Below are positions 15,268 through 23,436 of a stretch of DNA of 42,708 nt, one piece after another. The DNA is taken from NCBI GenBank assembly GCA_029248185.1, contig JAQWJV010000012.1:1-42708 (forward strand), given 5' to 3'. The DNA is from Flavobacteriaceae bacterium. Its GTDB lineage: Bacteria; Bacteroidota; Bacteroidia; Flavobacteriales; Flavobacteriaceae. Under the pieces are notes generated by a model. It was not told the DNA's origin and searched no databases. It was given only the letters and a program-made list of their open reading frames with translations. Within the stretch, counting starts at the first letter, position 1. Each line of letters starts with the position of its first letter. A program made the position numbers and the translations under genes.

Positions 15268-16380
15268 TTAGCCCTGATAAATTTCCATCATTCCTTTAGT
15301 AAATAGCGCTACCTCTTCTAAAGTTCCTGTACTTATTCTGCACCAATCGTAAAAGGGTGGAAACGGACGCCCAATGCGCACTCCCTTGGCTAACATGGCC
15401 AGCCCTAATTCTCTAATATCCTTTTTTGAATGGAAGAAAATAAAATTGGTATGCGATTTTACATAATCTAAATTTAAATGATCTAAAAGGGAATAGATAC
15501 GAGCTTTCGCTTCTCTGTTTTTTTCTAAAGAAAACTGGTAAAAAGCATCGTCAACTAAAGCTTCTTTTGCAGCTTCAACCGCTAAAACATTACTCATCGC
15601 AACTACATTTTTTCGAATTTTAGCAGCAATCTCAGGTTTAGCAACTAAGTACCCAACACGTAAACCGGCCATCCCATACACCTTTGAAAACGTTTTTGAA
15701 ACAATTACGTTATCGCCTCGTTTAACAGCATCAATCATACTGGGATAATTTGGTGTTTCAATAAAATCATAATAGGCTTCATCTGAAAAGACAATCGCTT
15801 TTTTACTTGCAACGTCACAAAAATCAACCAATTTTTTTGCCGGAACCAAGGTGCCTGTTGGATTGTTTGGATTGCATAAAAAAATCAATTTCGTTTTAGT
15901 AGAAATTCGTTTTTCTATTTCATCCAAATCGTAACCCTTATCTTGGCCAACGGGAACCCAATTTATGCTAGCTCCCCATTGTTCAGCATAATCCATCATT
16001 GCCAAAAAAGTAGGTTGACCTGAAATTATTTCTCCTCCATTGGAAGCAAAAGTAAGACCGGTAATTCGCAAGCCTTCGGTGGAGCCTCCTGTAATGATTA
16101 TTGACTCTGGAGAAACACCATGTTTTTGGGCGAGTTGTTCCGCTAAACCATCTGAATAGGCATAGGGATAACGGCAACCATGAATAAAGGACTGCTCAAT
16201 CCGTTCTTGAACTTTTTTAGAAGGCCCGTAAGGATTCTCATTTGAACTCAATCGGATAATGGGCTCTAAACTTCTGGGTTGAAAATCTATTTTTTGTTGT
16301 GCTGAAAGAAGCCCTGAAGGGGCTAACAGTAATCCACCTAATCCTACAGAGGAACGTAACCAGTCTCTTCTTGTTTGCAT
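15268..16380 (-). CDS. HisC-like PLP-dependent aminotransferase with Tat signal
   Basis: The 370-residue protein is a class I/II (fold type I) aminotransferase closest to histidinol-phosphate aminotransferases: LSSNENPYGP, CNPNNPTG (Asn170), SDEAYYDF (Asp200), SKTFSKVYGMAGLRVGY with PLP Lys233, and Arg347-region CRISTGT. Unusually, the N-terminus is MQTRRDWLRSSVGLGGLLLAP..LSAQQ, a twin-arginine signal followed by a hydrophobic stretch and a cleavage-like site. It is therefore predicted to be folded with its cofactor and exported to the periplasm, and is unlikely to be the histidine-biosynthesis enzyme. Its substrate is unknown. The AGCS amino-acid transporter is divergently placed 68 bases away, consistent with handling of amino acids. 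Confidence 0.85.
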   Translation of the reverse strand: MQTRRDWLRSSVGLGGLLLAPSGLLSAQQKIDFQPRSLEPIIRLSSNENPYGPSKKVQERIEQSFIHGCRYPYAYSDGLAEQLAQKHGVSPESIIITGGSTEGLRITGLTFASNGGEIISGQPTFLAMMDYAEQWGASINWVPVGQDKGYDLDEIEKRISTKTKLIFLCNPNNPTGTLVPAKKLVDFCDVASKKAIVFSDEAYYDFIETPNYPSMIDAVKRGDNVIVSKTFSKVYGMAGLRVGYLVAKPEIAAKIRKNVVAMSNVLAVEAAKEALVDDAFYQFSLEKNREAKARIYSLLDHLNLDYVKSHTNFIFFHSKKDIRELGLAMLAKGVRIGRPFPPFYDWCRISTGTLEEVALFTKGMMEIYQG

Positions 16381-16448
16381 TGTATTATGTTTTTATAAAG
16401 TTTGTACTTTTTAATTAATTAACAAAATTTAATCACTATTTTTCGTTT

Positions 16449-17798
16449 ATGGATCAATGGATTGTAACCCTTGAAGGAATTCTAAAAAACCTAATAAGCC
16501 CCTTAGAATGGATTATGCTTTTTGCAGTAGTAGGGGGAGGCTTCTTCTTGATTTTTCAGAGTAAGGGCTATCCCTTTTTAAAAATAAAAAATGCTTTTGG
16601 TTTGTTACTCTCTAAAGAAGAAAACCATGGGATTTCAAGGTTTCAAGCCTTGTCGGCAGTGTTAGCCGCAACCGTAGGTTTGGGAAATATTTCGGGGGTA
16701 GCCATTGCAATACATTTAGGGGGTCCTGGTGTTTTGGTTTGGATGTGGATTACTGCTGCCATTGGGATGATTATCAAATTTTATTCCTGTACTCTAGCGG
16801 TACAACTCAGAGAAATAGATGCACTGGGGGAGCCCTTGGGCGGCCCAATGTTTTATATGCAATTAGGAATAAAAAAATGGGGGAAACCGCTGGCCATTTG
16901 GTTTTCTATGGCAGGTCTCTTTGGGGTCTTACCTGCTTTTACTGCCAATCAACTGACCCAAACCTTTATGAATGTTGTGCAACCCGATTCGTTCATTGTA
17001 CTGGGAGATTTCCAATGGAAATTAATTGTTGGAATTACCCTATCCATCACTAGTGCTTTAGTCATTTTTGGCGGTTTAAAATCAATCGTAAAAGTTACCT
17101 CCAATCTTGTCCCTACTATGGTCGGTATCTATTTTATAATGGGGATTTATATTCTTCTGGCCAATATAGAGTCCGTTTTACCTGCATTTTATCTTATTTT
17201 TTCAGAAGCTTTTAACCTTGAAACCATGGTTGCAGGAGGGTTTTGGGGGTTAGTCATTTTAGGAGTACGGCGCGCTGTTTTTTCTAATGAAAGTGGTGTT
17301 GGAAATGCTCCCATGTATCATGGGCAATCACAAAGTAAAAAAGGCACTGATGAGGGACTAGTCGCCATGCTTGGACCATTGTTAGACACGGTCTTAGTCT
17401 GTACTATTACTGGGTTAATTGTCATTATTAGCGGCGCTTATCGGGTAGAAGAATTGAATGGAATTGTCCTTACGCTCGAAGCGTTCAGGCGCTTATTTTT
17501 TGGATTTGGAGATGTATTGTTACTCATCATGGTTTTTGTCTTTGGAATCTCAACTCTTTTTACCTATTCCTATTATGGTGTCAAATGCTTTGGCTTTCTT
17601 ACCCAAAGAAATTGGGGCAACTATTATAATTATTTTTATATCGGTAGTATTATCTTTTCAGCATTAGTTACTGTTGAGGTAGTCATTGGAATTATTGATT
17701 TATCCTTTGCATTGATGTGTATTCCCAACATGATTGCCATCCTTTATCTCTCTCAAAGAGTGAAGAAAGAAATGCGAGAACGTAACTGGATTACTTAA
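16449..17798 (+). CDS. AGCS family sodium:alanine/glycine symporter
   Basis: The 449-residue membrane protein has AGCS hallmarks: SRFQALSAVLAATVGLGNISGVA, GPGVLVWMW, GEPLGGPMFYMQLG and RRAVFSNESGVGNAPM. Members import L-alanine, D-alanine or glycine with Na+. The gene is divergent from the Tat-exported aminotransferase and converges with the M20 hydrolase gene (16-base gap). With those neighbours, import of amino acids released in the periplasm is a reasonable inference. All family motifs appear intact, and about eleven membrane segments are visible. Confidence 0.92.
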   Translation: MDQWIVTLEGILKNLISPLEWIMLFAVVGGGFFLIFQSKGYPFLKIKNAFGLLLSKEENHGISRFQALSAVLAATVGLGNISGVAIAIHLGGPGVLVWMWITAAIGMIIKFYSCTLAVQLREIDALGEPLGGPMFYMQLGIKKWGKPLAIWFSMAGLFGVLPAFTANQLTQTFMNVVQPDSFIVLGDFQWKLIVGITLSITSALVIFGGLKSIVKVTSNLVPTMVGIYFIMGIYILLANIESVLPAFYLIFSEAFNLETMVAGGFWGLVILGVRRAVFSNESGVGNAPMYHGQSQSKKGTDEGLVAMLGPLLDTVLVCTITGLIVIISGAYRVEELNGIVLTLEAFRRLFFGFGDVLLLIMVFVFGISTLFTYSYYGVKCFGFLTQRNWGNYYNYFYIGSIIFSALVTVEVVIGIIDLSFALMCIPNMIAILYLSQRVKKEMRERNWIT

Positions 17799-17814
17799 TT
17801 AAAGTAATTCAGCT

Positions 17815-18255
17815 TTATTCTTCTCCAATGAGAGGCGGCCCTGCAGGCAATAACGCTTTATATTGATAATCTCCTTTTCGTTCTTTAAACTCCTCTTTAA
17901 TGGATTGAAGCAAGGCTTTATCGGTAAATAAGTCAACCATGGACATCCCTAATGCTTTGGCCGCATAGACCATCCCTTTGTGTCCAATAGACATCCCGCC
18001 ACAGGCCACTACGGCCCATGAATGCCAGGGAGTTCCTTTGGGTGCAACAGTCGCTCCCATTCGGACAACTGGTACTAGGAAACTGACATCTCCTACATCG
18101 GTAGACCCGCCCATGGGATGTTCTGCTGTAGGTTTTAAAGGTCGTATTTTACCATCGATTCCCAATTTAGGTTTGGAAGTCGCTTCCTGAATTTTATAGG
18201 CAAATTCTAATTCCTCTTGGGTGTAAGTCAGATCTCCCAAGGTCTCGAGATTTTT
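17815..18255 (-). CDS. C-terminal fragment of the M20 amidohydrolase
   Basis: In-frame continuation after TAA 18256-18258, beginning KNLETLGDLTYTQEE. It has no ATG near its start (a TTG at 18240 is the first candidate) and no signal peptide, so it is a remnant of the upstream gene rather than an independent gene. Confidence 0.65.
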   Translation of the reverse strand, partial: KNLETLGDLTYTQEELEFAYKIQEATSKPKLGIDGKIRPLKPTAEHPMGGSTDVGDVSFLVPVVRMGATVAPKGTPWHSWAVVACGGMSIGHKGMVYAAKALGMSMVDLFTDKALLQSIKEEFKERKGDYQYKALLPAGPPLIGEE

Positions 18256-19245
18256 TTAAATAGCAGCGCCCCCCACACGGTTGGGAAGGATTTCATGAAT
18301 CCCCGAAATCAGATTGACTTTATAGTCTACATTGGCTAAAATAGCTGCTCCTTCTGCCATTGCCTTTACCCGCTCATACACTTCATTCATTCCTTCGCGT
18401 TTGGTATCGCGGACCCGTACCCATAATCTGGAATAATCGGGAACAACATTGACTACTTGTCCCCCATCTTGGATATGATAATGAATTCTAACTGTTGGTT
18501 TTACGTGTTCACGATACGCATTAATTCCATGGGTATATAATTCTAATGCATCCGAAGCACTCCTTCCATTCCAGGGGTCGGCAGAAGCATGAGCCGTTTG
18601 ACCAAAAAACTCAACTTTAAAGTCCACCAAGGCTAACGAACTTTGTACATCTGCCTCGGTAGTATCTGCTGGATGCCAATCCATACACGCATCTAAATCG
18701 TCGAATAATCCCGCACGAGCCATCCACAGTTTTCCAAAAAATTTTTCTTCGGCAGGAGTTCCATAAAACCGAACGGTTCCTTGGAGTTTGCCCTCGGCAA
18801 TCAGGTTTTTTATGGCTACGGCAGCCCCAAGACTGGCCGTTCCAAAAAGATTGTGCCCACAGCCATGACCAGCAGCACCCGCTTTTAATGGGGTTTTTTC
18901 GGGAACTGTTTTTTGAGAAATTCCAGGCAAGGCATCAAATTCACCTAAAATTCCAATGATGGGTCTTCCGCTTCCATAGGTCGCAACAAATGCTGTTGGA
19001 GTCTCTGCGACCCCAACCTCAACATCAAAACCATTGGCCTGGGCATAAGCAATTAAGGTTTCCGAAGATACCGTTTCCTGAAAAGCAATTTCTGCAGCCT
19101 CCCACAGGGTATCGCTGATTTCAATTAATTTCTCTTTTTGATTTTCAACATCTTTTATCACTCCTTTTTTGAGTGTTTTCTTGTTTTGTGCTTGCACTGA
19201 AAACAGCATTCCCAATGCAATAATAATGTAAATTGATTTTTTCAT
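18256..19245 (-). CDS. N-terminal fragment of the M20 amidohydrolase (329 residues)
   Basis: Signal peptide, metal-binding first half of the catalytic domain and the dimerisation (lid) domain, ending GGAAI at the premature TAA. It lacks the C-terminal part of the catalytic domain and the last metal ligand. Confidence 0.75.
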   Translation of the reverse strand: MKKSIYIIIALGMLFSVQAQNKKTLKKGVIKDVENQKEKLIEISDTLWEAAEIAFQETVSSETLIAYAQANGFDVEVGVAETPTAFVATYGSGRPIIGILGEFDALPGISQKTVPEKTPLKAGAAGHGCGHNLFGTASLGAAVAIKNLIAEGKLQGTVRFYGTPAEEKFFGKLWMARAGLFDDLDACMDWHPADTTEADVQSSLALVDFKVEFFGQTAHASADPWNGRSASDALELYTHGINAYREHVKPTVRIHYHIQDGGQVVNVVPDYSRLWVRVRDTKREGMNEVYERVKAMAEGAAILANVDYKVNLISGIHEILPNRVGGAAI

Positions 19246-19258
19246 TTCTCGATCGTTT

Positions 19259-19435
19259 TTAGTGTTTAAGCCTTTTTTTAACTGGAATGACTAATGAAAT
19301 CATAAGAAAAAAACACGCTCCAATTGCATAGGGCCAGTCAATAAAGGAGAGCTTGGTATACATAATTCCTACAACAACACTGCACAAAATAGCACAGAGT
19401 AAAAACACAATTTTTAAAACCCATTTTAATTTCAT
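19259..19435 (-). CDS. Small two-helix membrane protein (58 residues)
   Basis: ATG at 19435 opens a 58-codon frame ending TAA at 19259-19261, 13 bases before the start of the M20 gene on the same strand. The product has two membrane helices (about 5-25 VLKIVFLLCAILCSVVVGIM and 34-51 WPYAIGACFFLMISLVIPV) and a basic C-terminus (KKRLKH). I do not recognise the family. Its spacing points to co-transcription with the M20 hydrolase gene. Confidence 0.65.
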   Translation of the reverse strand: MKLKWVLKIVFLLCAILCSVVVGIMYTKLSFIDWPYAIGACFFLMISLVIPVKKRLKH

Positions 19436-19551
19436 TGTGATAGTTTAATTCTAAAATACACATTACAAATTAAAGTTGTTTATTTTTGAATAAGAATCCC
19501 CATTATTTTACAAAATGAGATTCTGCATACTAATCTAAATAAATTTACACC

Positions 19552-19956
19552 ATGACGAGTTCGGTAGAATATCTTGGAAACCTCAGAACTACTGCCACAC
19601 ATTTGGCATCTAAAAAAACAATTATTACAGATGCGCCCCTCGATAACCATGGGAAGGGGGAAGCTTTTTCTCCCACCGACCTTGTGGCAACCGCATTGGC
19701 ATCTTGTTTAATTACCATTATGGGAATCAAAGCCCGTGACTTAGCCATTGATATCACTGGGACAAAAGCAGAGATTACTAAAATCATGGGGACCCAACCC
19801 CGAAGGATTATTGAAATCAAAATTGATGTTTCCTTTCCAACTCGCTTTGATGAAAAAACAAAAAAAATTCTTGAAAAAGCAGCACTGACTTGTCCGATTG
19901 CAAATTCATTACATCCCGATCTTAATCAAAATATTCGTTTTATTTGGCCTTCCTAA
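19552..19956 (+). CDS. OsmC/Ohr family protein
   Basis: The 134-residue protein matches OsmC: FSPTDLVATALASC with Cys52 and ALTCPIANSLHP with Cys114, the two redox cysteines of this thiol-dependent peroxidase family. Length is normal. OsmC proteins reduce organic hydroperoxides in the cytoplasm. Some homologues are structural only, but both cysteines are kept here. Its last 17 bases overlap the convergent ABA4-like gene. Confidence 0.88.
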   Translation: MTSSVEYLGNLRTTATHLASKKTIITDAPLDNHGKGEAFSPTDLVATALASCLITIMGIKARDLAIDITGTKAEITKIMGTQPRRIIEIKIDVSFPTRFDEKTKKILEKAALTCPIANSLHPDLNQNIRFIWPS

Positions 19957-20371
19957 ATTGTTGAATTCCCATAAGTAAAAAACTATACATCATAATTCCA
20001 ACAGGCCCCAACATAAAGGTGCAGAGGAGAGGGAAAATAATCGCTAAATGTGCAATTCCTTTTTTTCTACTGTGCCGAATGATCCAAGTCCCGACCCAAA
20101 AGTCAAAAGCGAGATAATGTAACCAGCCCGCAGCAGCAGATTCAGGGGTTGTTTTTTTAAATAAAGTGACGATTCCTTCTAGACTTGAAAAATCTGCCTC
20201 TGCCAAACCTCCTGAAACGATAATAAAATAGCTGTAGAAAAAACTAATCCCCAAAGGAACCCAGGGATATGAAATCAAATTCTCGGAAATTCTCCATCTA
20301 GGAAAAAAGAGGATAAAACCCCAAACTAAAAGAATTATAAGGTTGCAAAGATCGAATAAAATAGTTGTCAT
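19940..20371 (-). CDS. ABA4-like family membrane protein (DUF4281)
   Basis: A 143-residue protein with four membrane segments. AGWLHYLAFDFWVGTWIIR and the final LGPVGIMMYSFLL match the ABA4-like family, named after the plant protein needed for neoxanthin synthesis. Bacterial members have no established function; a carotenoid-related role is an extrapolation from plants. It overlaps the OsmC gene by 17 bases at the 3' end and is divergent from the YkuK-like gene. Confidence 0.78.
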   Translation of the reverse strand: MTTILFDLCNLIILLVWGFILFFPRWRISENLISYPWVPLGISFFYSYFIIVSGGLAEADFSSLEGIVTLFKKTTPESAAAGWLHYLAFDFWVGTWIIRHSRKKGIAHLAIIFPLLCTFMLGPVGIMMYSFLLMGIQQFRKAK

Positions 20372-20403
20372 AAAATGAATTGAATATCTTCAAGCCAAAT
20401 TAG

Positions 20404-20411
20404 TATATTTA
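20404..20411 (+). promoter_or_regulatory. -7 box (TATATTTA) of the YkuK-like gene
   Basis: TAnnTTTA element 15 bases before ATG 20427. Confidence 0.4.
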
Positions 20412-20426
20412 ATCAAGTTAAAACCA

Positions 20427-20876
20427 ATGCTCTTATTCAAAGACATCCACGGTAACCGTGTTGATCCTGTAAACCATACCTTAGAGGTTATCAAAAACTA
20501 CCCCTATGCAGAGATCCACATCGGTACCGATTCACAAAACATTAACAAAGAATCGAGATATACAACCGTGATTGCATACCGTCTGGGATCAAGAGGTGTG
20601 CATTATATCTTAAGTAAAAAAAAGGTAAACATTATACGAGATATGTGGACACGTTTGTGGAACGAGGCCGAATTAAGTATTGACTTAGCAGAGTGGATTA
20701 CTGAAAAAATAAGCATTAAAGTTCAAATTGATATGGATTATAATGAAGATGAGAATTTTAAATCCAATAAATTGATCTCCGCTGCAAAAGGTTGGGCAAA
20801 TTCCCTTGGTTATAAAGTAAATGTAAAGCCCAATAATCAAATCGCTACACGAGCAGCTGATTATCACTGCAAATAA
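20427..20876 (+). CDS. YkuK-like ribonuclease H fold protein (DUF458)
   Basis: The 149-residue protein matches the DUF458/YkuK family. It opens with HGNRVDPV and has IHIGTDSQ, containing the first acidic residue of an RNase H-like fold, YRLGSRGVHYILSKK, IDMDYNEDENFKSNKLI and TRAADYHCK. The fold suggests a nuclease or nucleic-acid-binding role, but the substrate is unknown. It is cytoplasmic with no membrane segment. Its stop directly abuts the stop of the convergent CAP gene with no intervening base. Confidence 0.82.
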   Translation: MLLFKDIHGNRVDPVNHTLEVIKNYPYAEIHIGTDSQNINKESRYTTVIAYRLGSRGVHYILSKKKVNIIRDMWTRLWNEAELSIDLAEWITEKISIKVQIDMDYNEDENFKSNKLISAAKGWANSLGYKVNVKPNNQIATRAADYHCK

Positions 20877-21404
20877 TTAAGGGTTCCTGAATACCTGAGT
20901 AAAAAAGGCTAAACTGTCTTTAGTGAAAGCGATACCTACCCCCAACTCTGCATAATCTCCAATCATATTGGTGTAATGTCCCGGCGAATTTTCCCAACCC
21001 TCAACTACACAGCTTGAAATTGCTTCTGCTGATCTTGTGTCACCACACCCACTCACATTTTCAAACCAAGGAACTTGTCCGATATTTTCAGCGATGCTAG
21101 TCCAAGAATAAGACAAGTCATCGGCTCGCTCTGCTGGTGTTTTTCCCTCATGATCTACATGATCAAAAAAATCATACAAGACCATGTTTTCACTATGTAA
21201 AGTCGATAAAGCATCCATTTCATCATTTTGAACTAAAACTGATTTTCCTACAGCTTTTCTTATCTCGTTCGTCTTTTCTAAAATCTTTTGAGCGATCTCC
21301 TTGTTTAGAGCCAGGGTCGTTTCTTGTGCATCAGAATCTTTGGTACAGCTCATTAAAATAAAAACAACTAGAACAAAAAATCCTTTATTTAATATGACTT
21401 TCAT
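20877..21404 (-). CDS. CAP-domain (SCP/PR-1 family) lipoprotein
   Basis: The 175-residue protein has a lipoprotein signal (VFILMSCTKDSD, Cys20) and a CAP domain over the rest: LNKEIAQKILEKTNEIR, LSTLHSENMVLYDFFDH, AENIG, VEGWENSPGHYTNMIGDYAELGVGIA and FTQVFRN. The CAP His and Glu positions (HSEN; SPGHYTN) are kept. CAP proteins are secreted or surface proteins of varied roles; bacterial ones have no common biochemical function. Two cysteines in SGCGDTRSAEAISSC could pair. Confidence 0.88.
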   Translation of the reverse strand: MKVILNKGFFVLVVFILMSCTKDSDAQETTLALNKEIAQKILEKTNEIRKAVGKSVLVQNDEMDALSTLHSENMVLYDFFDHVDHEGKTPAERADDLSYSWTSIAENIGQVPWFENVSGCGDTRSAEAISSCVVEGWENSPGHYTNMIGDYAELGVGIAFTKDSLAFFTQVFRNP

Positions 21405-21423
21405 GGGTACAATTTAGTATGTT

Positions 21424-21451
21424 TAAAAATACTCAAATTAAGGTATCTTTA
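21424..21451. promoter_or_regulatory. Divergent -7 boxes between CAP and GhrA-like genes
   Basis: Minus-strand TATTTTTA (21424-21431) precedes the CAP gene start at 21404. Plus-strand TATCTTTA (21444-21451) precedes the dehydrogenase start at 21478. Both fit TAnnTTTA. Confidence 0.45.
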
Positions 21452-21477
21452 AACATAAAATCATAAATCCTTTTTCT

Positions 21478-22398
21478 ATGCGTTTTGCCATAATAGCCCC
21501 TGCTATTCCAACTCAAAAATGGAAAGAAAACCTTGAAGAAATAGCCCCACAAATTCCTATACTGGTAGGTTCAGAAACAGACACACCTGAGGATATCGAA
21601 TGTGCAATGGTTTGGAAACAACCCAAAAACGCCCTAAAAAAATTTAAAAACTTAAAGTTAGTTTTTTCAATGGGTGCTGGAGTAGATCATGTTTTATCCG
21701 ATGATACCCTTCCAAAAAATGTTCCTATTTGTCGCGTGGTCGATCCCATGATGGCGTTTTCAATGACAAATTATATTTTGATGGCTGTTTTGAATCATCA
21801 GCGTTCTTTTTATGCTTTTCAAAAAGCACAACAACAAAGACATTGGGCTCAATATGAATTTGATGAAAAAGCGTTAAAGATCGGTGTTTTGGGAATAGGT
21901 CACCTTGGAATGGACGCAGCAAGCAAGCTAAATCATCTGGGGTTTTCTGTTTTTGGGTACAGTAATACTCCCAAGGAAACTTCTTTTCCATCCTTCAGCG
22001 AAGGAGAACTCGATCTTTTTCTTTCAAAAATCAATGTCCTAGTCTGCACTGTTCCCTATACTCCAAAAACTCATGGTTTATTGAATAAAACACTTTTTGA
22101 AAAACTAAAGCATCCCACCTATCTAATCAATGTTTCGCGAGGTGCTGTACAAGTAGAAAAAGATATCCTATCGGCCTTAGATTCAAACCTTCTTACGGGA
22201 GCTTTTCTTGATGTTTTTGAGCAGGAGCCGCTCCCTCAATCAAGTCCCTTATGGCACCACCCCAAGGTACAAATTACACCTCATGTCGCAAGTTTGACCT
22301 ATCCCAGAGAAAGTGTGTTACAAGTTCTAGAAAGCTTTGATCTTGTCAAAAAAGGACTTCCCCCACGCTTTCAAGTTGACCCTAAAAGAATGTACTAG
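21478..22398 (+). CDS. Glyoxylate/hydroxypyruvate reductase A-type 2-hydroxyacid dehydrogenase
   Basis: The 306-residue protein is a D-isomer-specific 2-hydroxyacid dehydrogenase of the GhrA type. It has the Rossmann motif GVLGIGHLGMD (about 136-146) and the catalytic triad Arg221 (NVSRGA), Glu250 (DVFEQEPLP) and His269 (TPHVAS). SMGAGVDHVL is the usual substrate-side motif. It would reduce glyoxylate, hydroxypyruvate or a related 2-keto acid with NAD(P)H in the cytoplasm. The 3' end is three bases from the convergent DgcN-like gene. Confidence 0.9.
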   Translation: MRFAIIAPAIPTQKWKENLEEIAPQIPILVGSETDTPEDIECAMVWKQPKNALKKFKNLKLVFSMGAGVDHVLSDDTLPKNVPICRVVDPMMAFSMTNYILMAVLNHQRSFYAFQKAQQQRHWAQYEFDEKALKIGVLGIGHLGMDAASKLNHLGFSVFGYSNTPKETSFPSFSEGELDLFLSKINVLVCTVPYTPKTHGLLNKTLFEKLKHPTYLINVSRGAVQVEKDILSALDSNLLTGAFLDVFEQEPLPQSSPLWHHPKVQITPHVASLTYPRESVLQVLESFDLVKKGLPPRFQVDPKRMY

Positions 22399-22401
22399 TT
22401 T

Positions 22402-23436
22402 TTATTGCAATTGTTGTCCAATCTCATCAATCCCAAACCGAATGGGATCAGTCACAAGCAAACCTGTTTTTGCTGAAGTTGCTTTCAAAAAAGTTTCAGC
22501 TTCTTCATCAGAAAGCATGCTGGTATTGGCTGCAATTCCGATCACTTTTGCTTTGGGATAAGTACCAACAACGGATGCTAAAGATTCATTTAACGCAATG
22601 AAAGCATTCAAATCAGGGATGCGAATCTCTTCAGGACTTCTCAATGTTGTTTTGTCTGCACGCATACATAAAATTAAATGTGTGGGACAACTTCCCCGCA
22701 TTAAGGGAAGGGTTGCTGAACTTCCTGGATGCAATAAAGAACCTTGTCCTTCAACGAGAATAACCTCTTTATCTGCTTGTTCAAGTACAACTTGCTCCAC
22801 AGCACCACAAGCGTGATCCACTTTAAATGCGTCTAAAGGAATTCCATGACCCGTAATCGTAATACCAATTTGACCTGTAGCCACAAAGCCTACATTGACC
22901 TGCTCTTTTTGGAGCCAAGAATATAATTCTAATCCCGCTGTCATTTTTCCTACAGCCATATCCGTACCCACGAATAAAACGCGTTTGTTTTCCAATTTTG
23001 CTGCTTTTCCTGTGGCAATAGCAGGAACGAATTGGGGTACTCGTACATCCCAAATCCATTGCTTCTCTGGATTTTTTATTTTAGCTTCCCATTGGGGTTC
23101 TAATAAATCATGTAAACCATTGACAATGGATAATCCATTTTCTAGCGCTTCCCTTATGACGCTATTCCAAGCCTCTGGAATCCTTCCTCCTGAAGGAGCA
23201 ATTCCAAGAACTAAGACCTCTGCTCCTTTTGAAATTGCTTCTTTCAAAGAGGCTAATATAGGAACCTCCCTAGATGTGTTCATAAACTCCCTGATTTGTC
23301 TTCCTGCTAATGTTTTATCAATCACACCAACAATAGGGTTTTTTAAATAACGAACAACGCCTGTTCCCATTTTTCCATAGTCACTATCGACGTGACCTTC
23401 CATGTAAACAGCAATTTTTTGTTCTGGATTAAGCAT
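22402..23436 (-). CDS. DUF1611 protein, DgcN-like (putative D-amino-acid N-acetyltransferase)
   Basis: The 344-residue protein has the DUF1611 N-terminal Rossmann-like part (about 1-140, with GIAPSGGRIPE) and the C-terminal P-loop part with GTDMAVGKMT (157-166) and VEGQGSLLHPG. DUF1611 proteins include DgcN, described in marine bacteria as the D-glutamate N-acetyltransferase that works with the racemase DgcA. Here the next gene upstream, overlapping by 8 bases, is exactly an enolase-superfamily epimerase of the DgcA kind. I infer a D-glutamate (or D-amino-acid) catabolic pair; the alternative is a cell-wall dipeptide pathway in which this protein has another role. It is cytoplasmic, with no signal peptide. 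Confidence 0.82.
   Translation of the reverse strand: MLNPEQKIAVYMEGHVDSDYGKMGTGVVRYLKNPIVGVIDKTLAGRQIREFMNTSREVPILASLKEAISKGAEVLVLGIAPSGGRIPEAWNSVIREALENGLSIVNGLHDLLEPQWEAKIKNPEKQWIWDVRVPQFVPAIATGKAAKLENKRVLFVGTDMAVGKMTAGLELYSWLQKEQVNVGFVATGQIGITITGHGIPLDAFKVDHACGAVEQVVLEQADKEVILVEGQGSLLHPGSSATLPLMRGSCPTHLILCMRADKTTLRSPEEIRIPDLNAFIALNESLASVVGTYPKAKVIGIAANTSMLSDEEAETFLKATSAKTGLLVTDPIRFGIDEIGQQLQ

Larger units (their letters stand above)
17815..19245 (-). pseudogene. M20 family amidohydrolase/peptidase (AbgB-like), interrupted by in-frame TAA
   Basis: The reading frame from ATG 19245 to 17815 is continuous (477 codons) except for TAA at 18256-18258. Upstream of the stop are the signal peptide (MKKSIYIIIALGMLFSVQAQ) and metal site (AGHGCGHNLFG with Cys129 and His131; Glu166/167; HASADPWNGRSA of the dimerisation domain). 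Downstream are the remaining M20 catalytic elements (HPMGGSTDVGDVSFLVP, PWHSWAVVACGGMSIGHKG). The local reading is PNRVGGAAI-stop-KNLETLG; relatives commonly have Gln before KNL, so CAA to TAA is the likely change. The family resembles AbgB and other amidohydrolases that remove acyl or aryl groups from amino acids. Neither half would be active alone. A 58-residue membrane protein gene sits 13 bases upstream in the same operon. Confidence 0.8.

Noticed and set aside
2937-18258. TAA recoded as an amino acid in this organism, suggested by two in-frame TAA codons.
   Set aside because: The two sites would need different residues (a Leu/Ile/Val position and a Gln position), and TAA ends many intact genes in the window, often overlapping a convergent gene. 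Mutation or error is simpler.
19540-19547. TAAATTTA as the -7 box of the OsmC gene.
   Set aside because: It ends only 4 bases before ATG 19552, which would put the transcription start at or inside the start codon; a different promoter is more likely.
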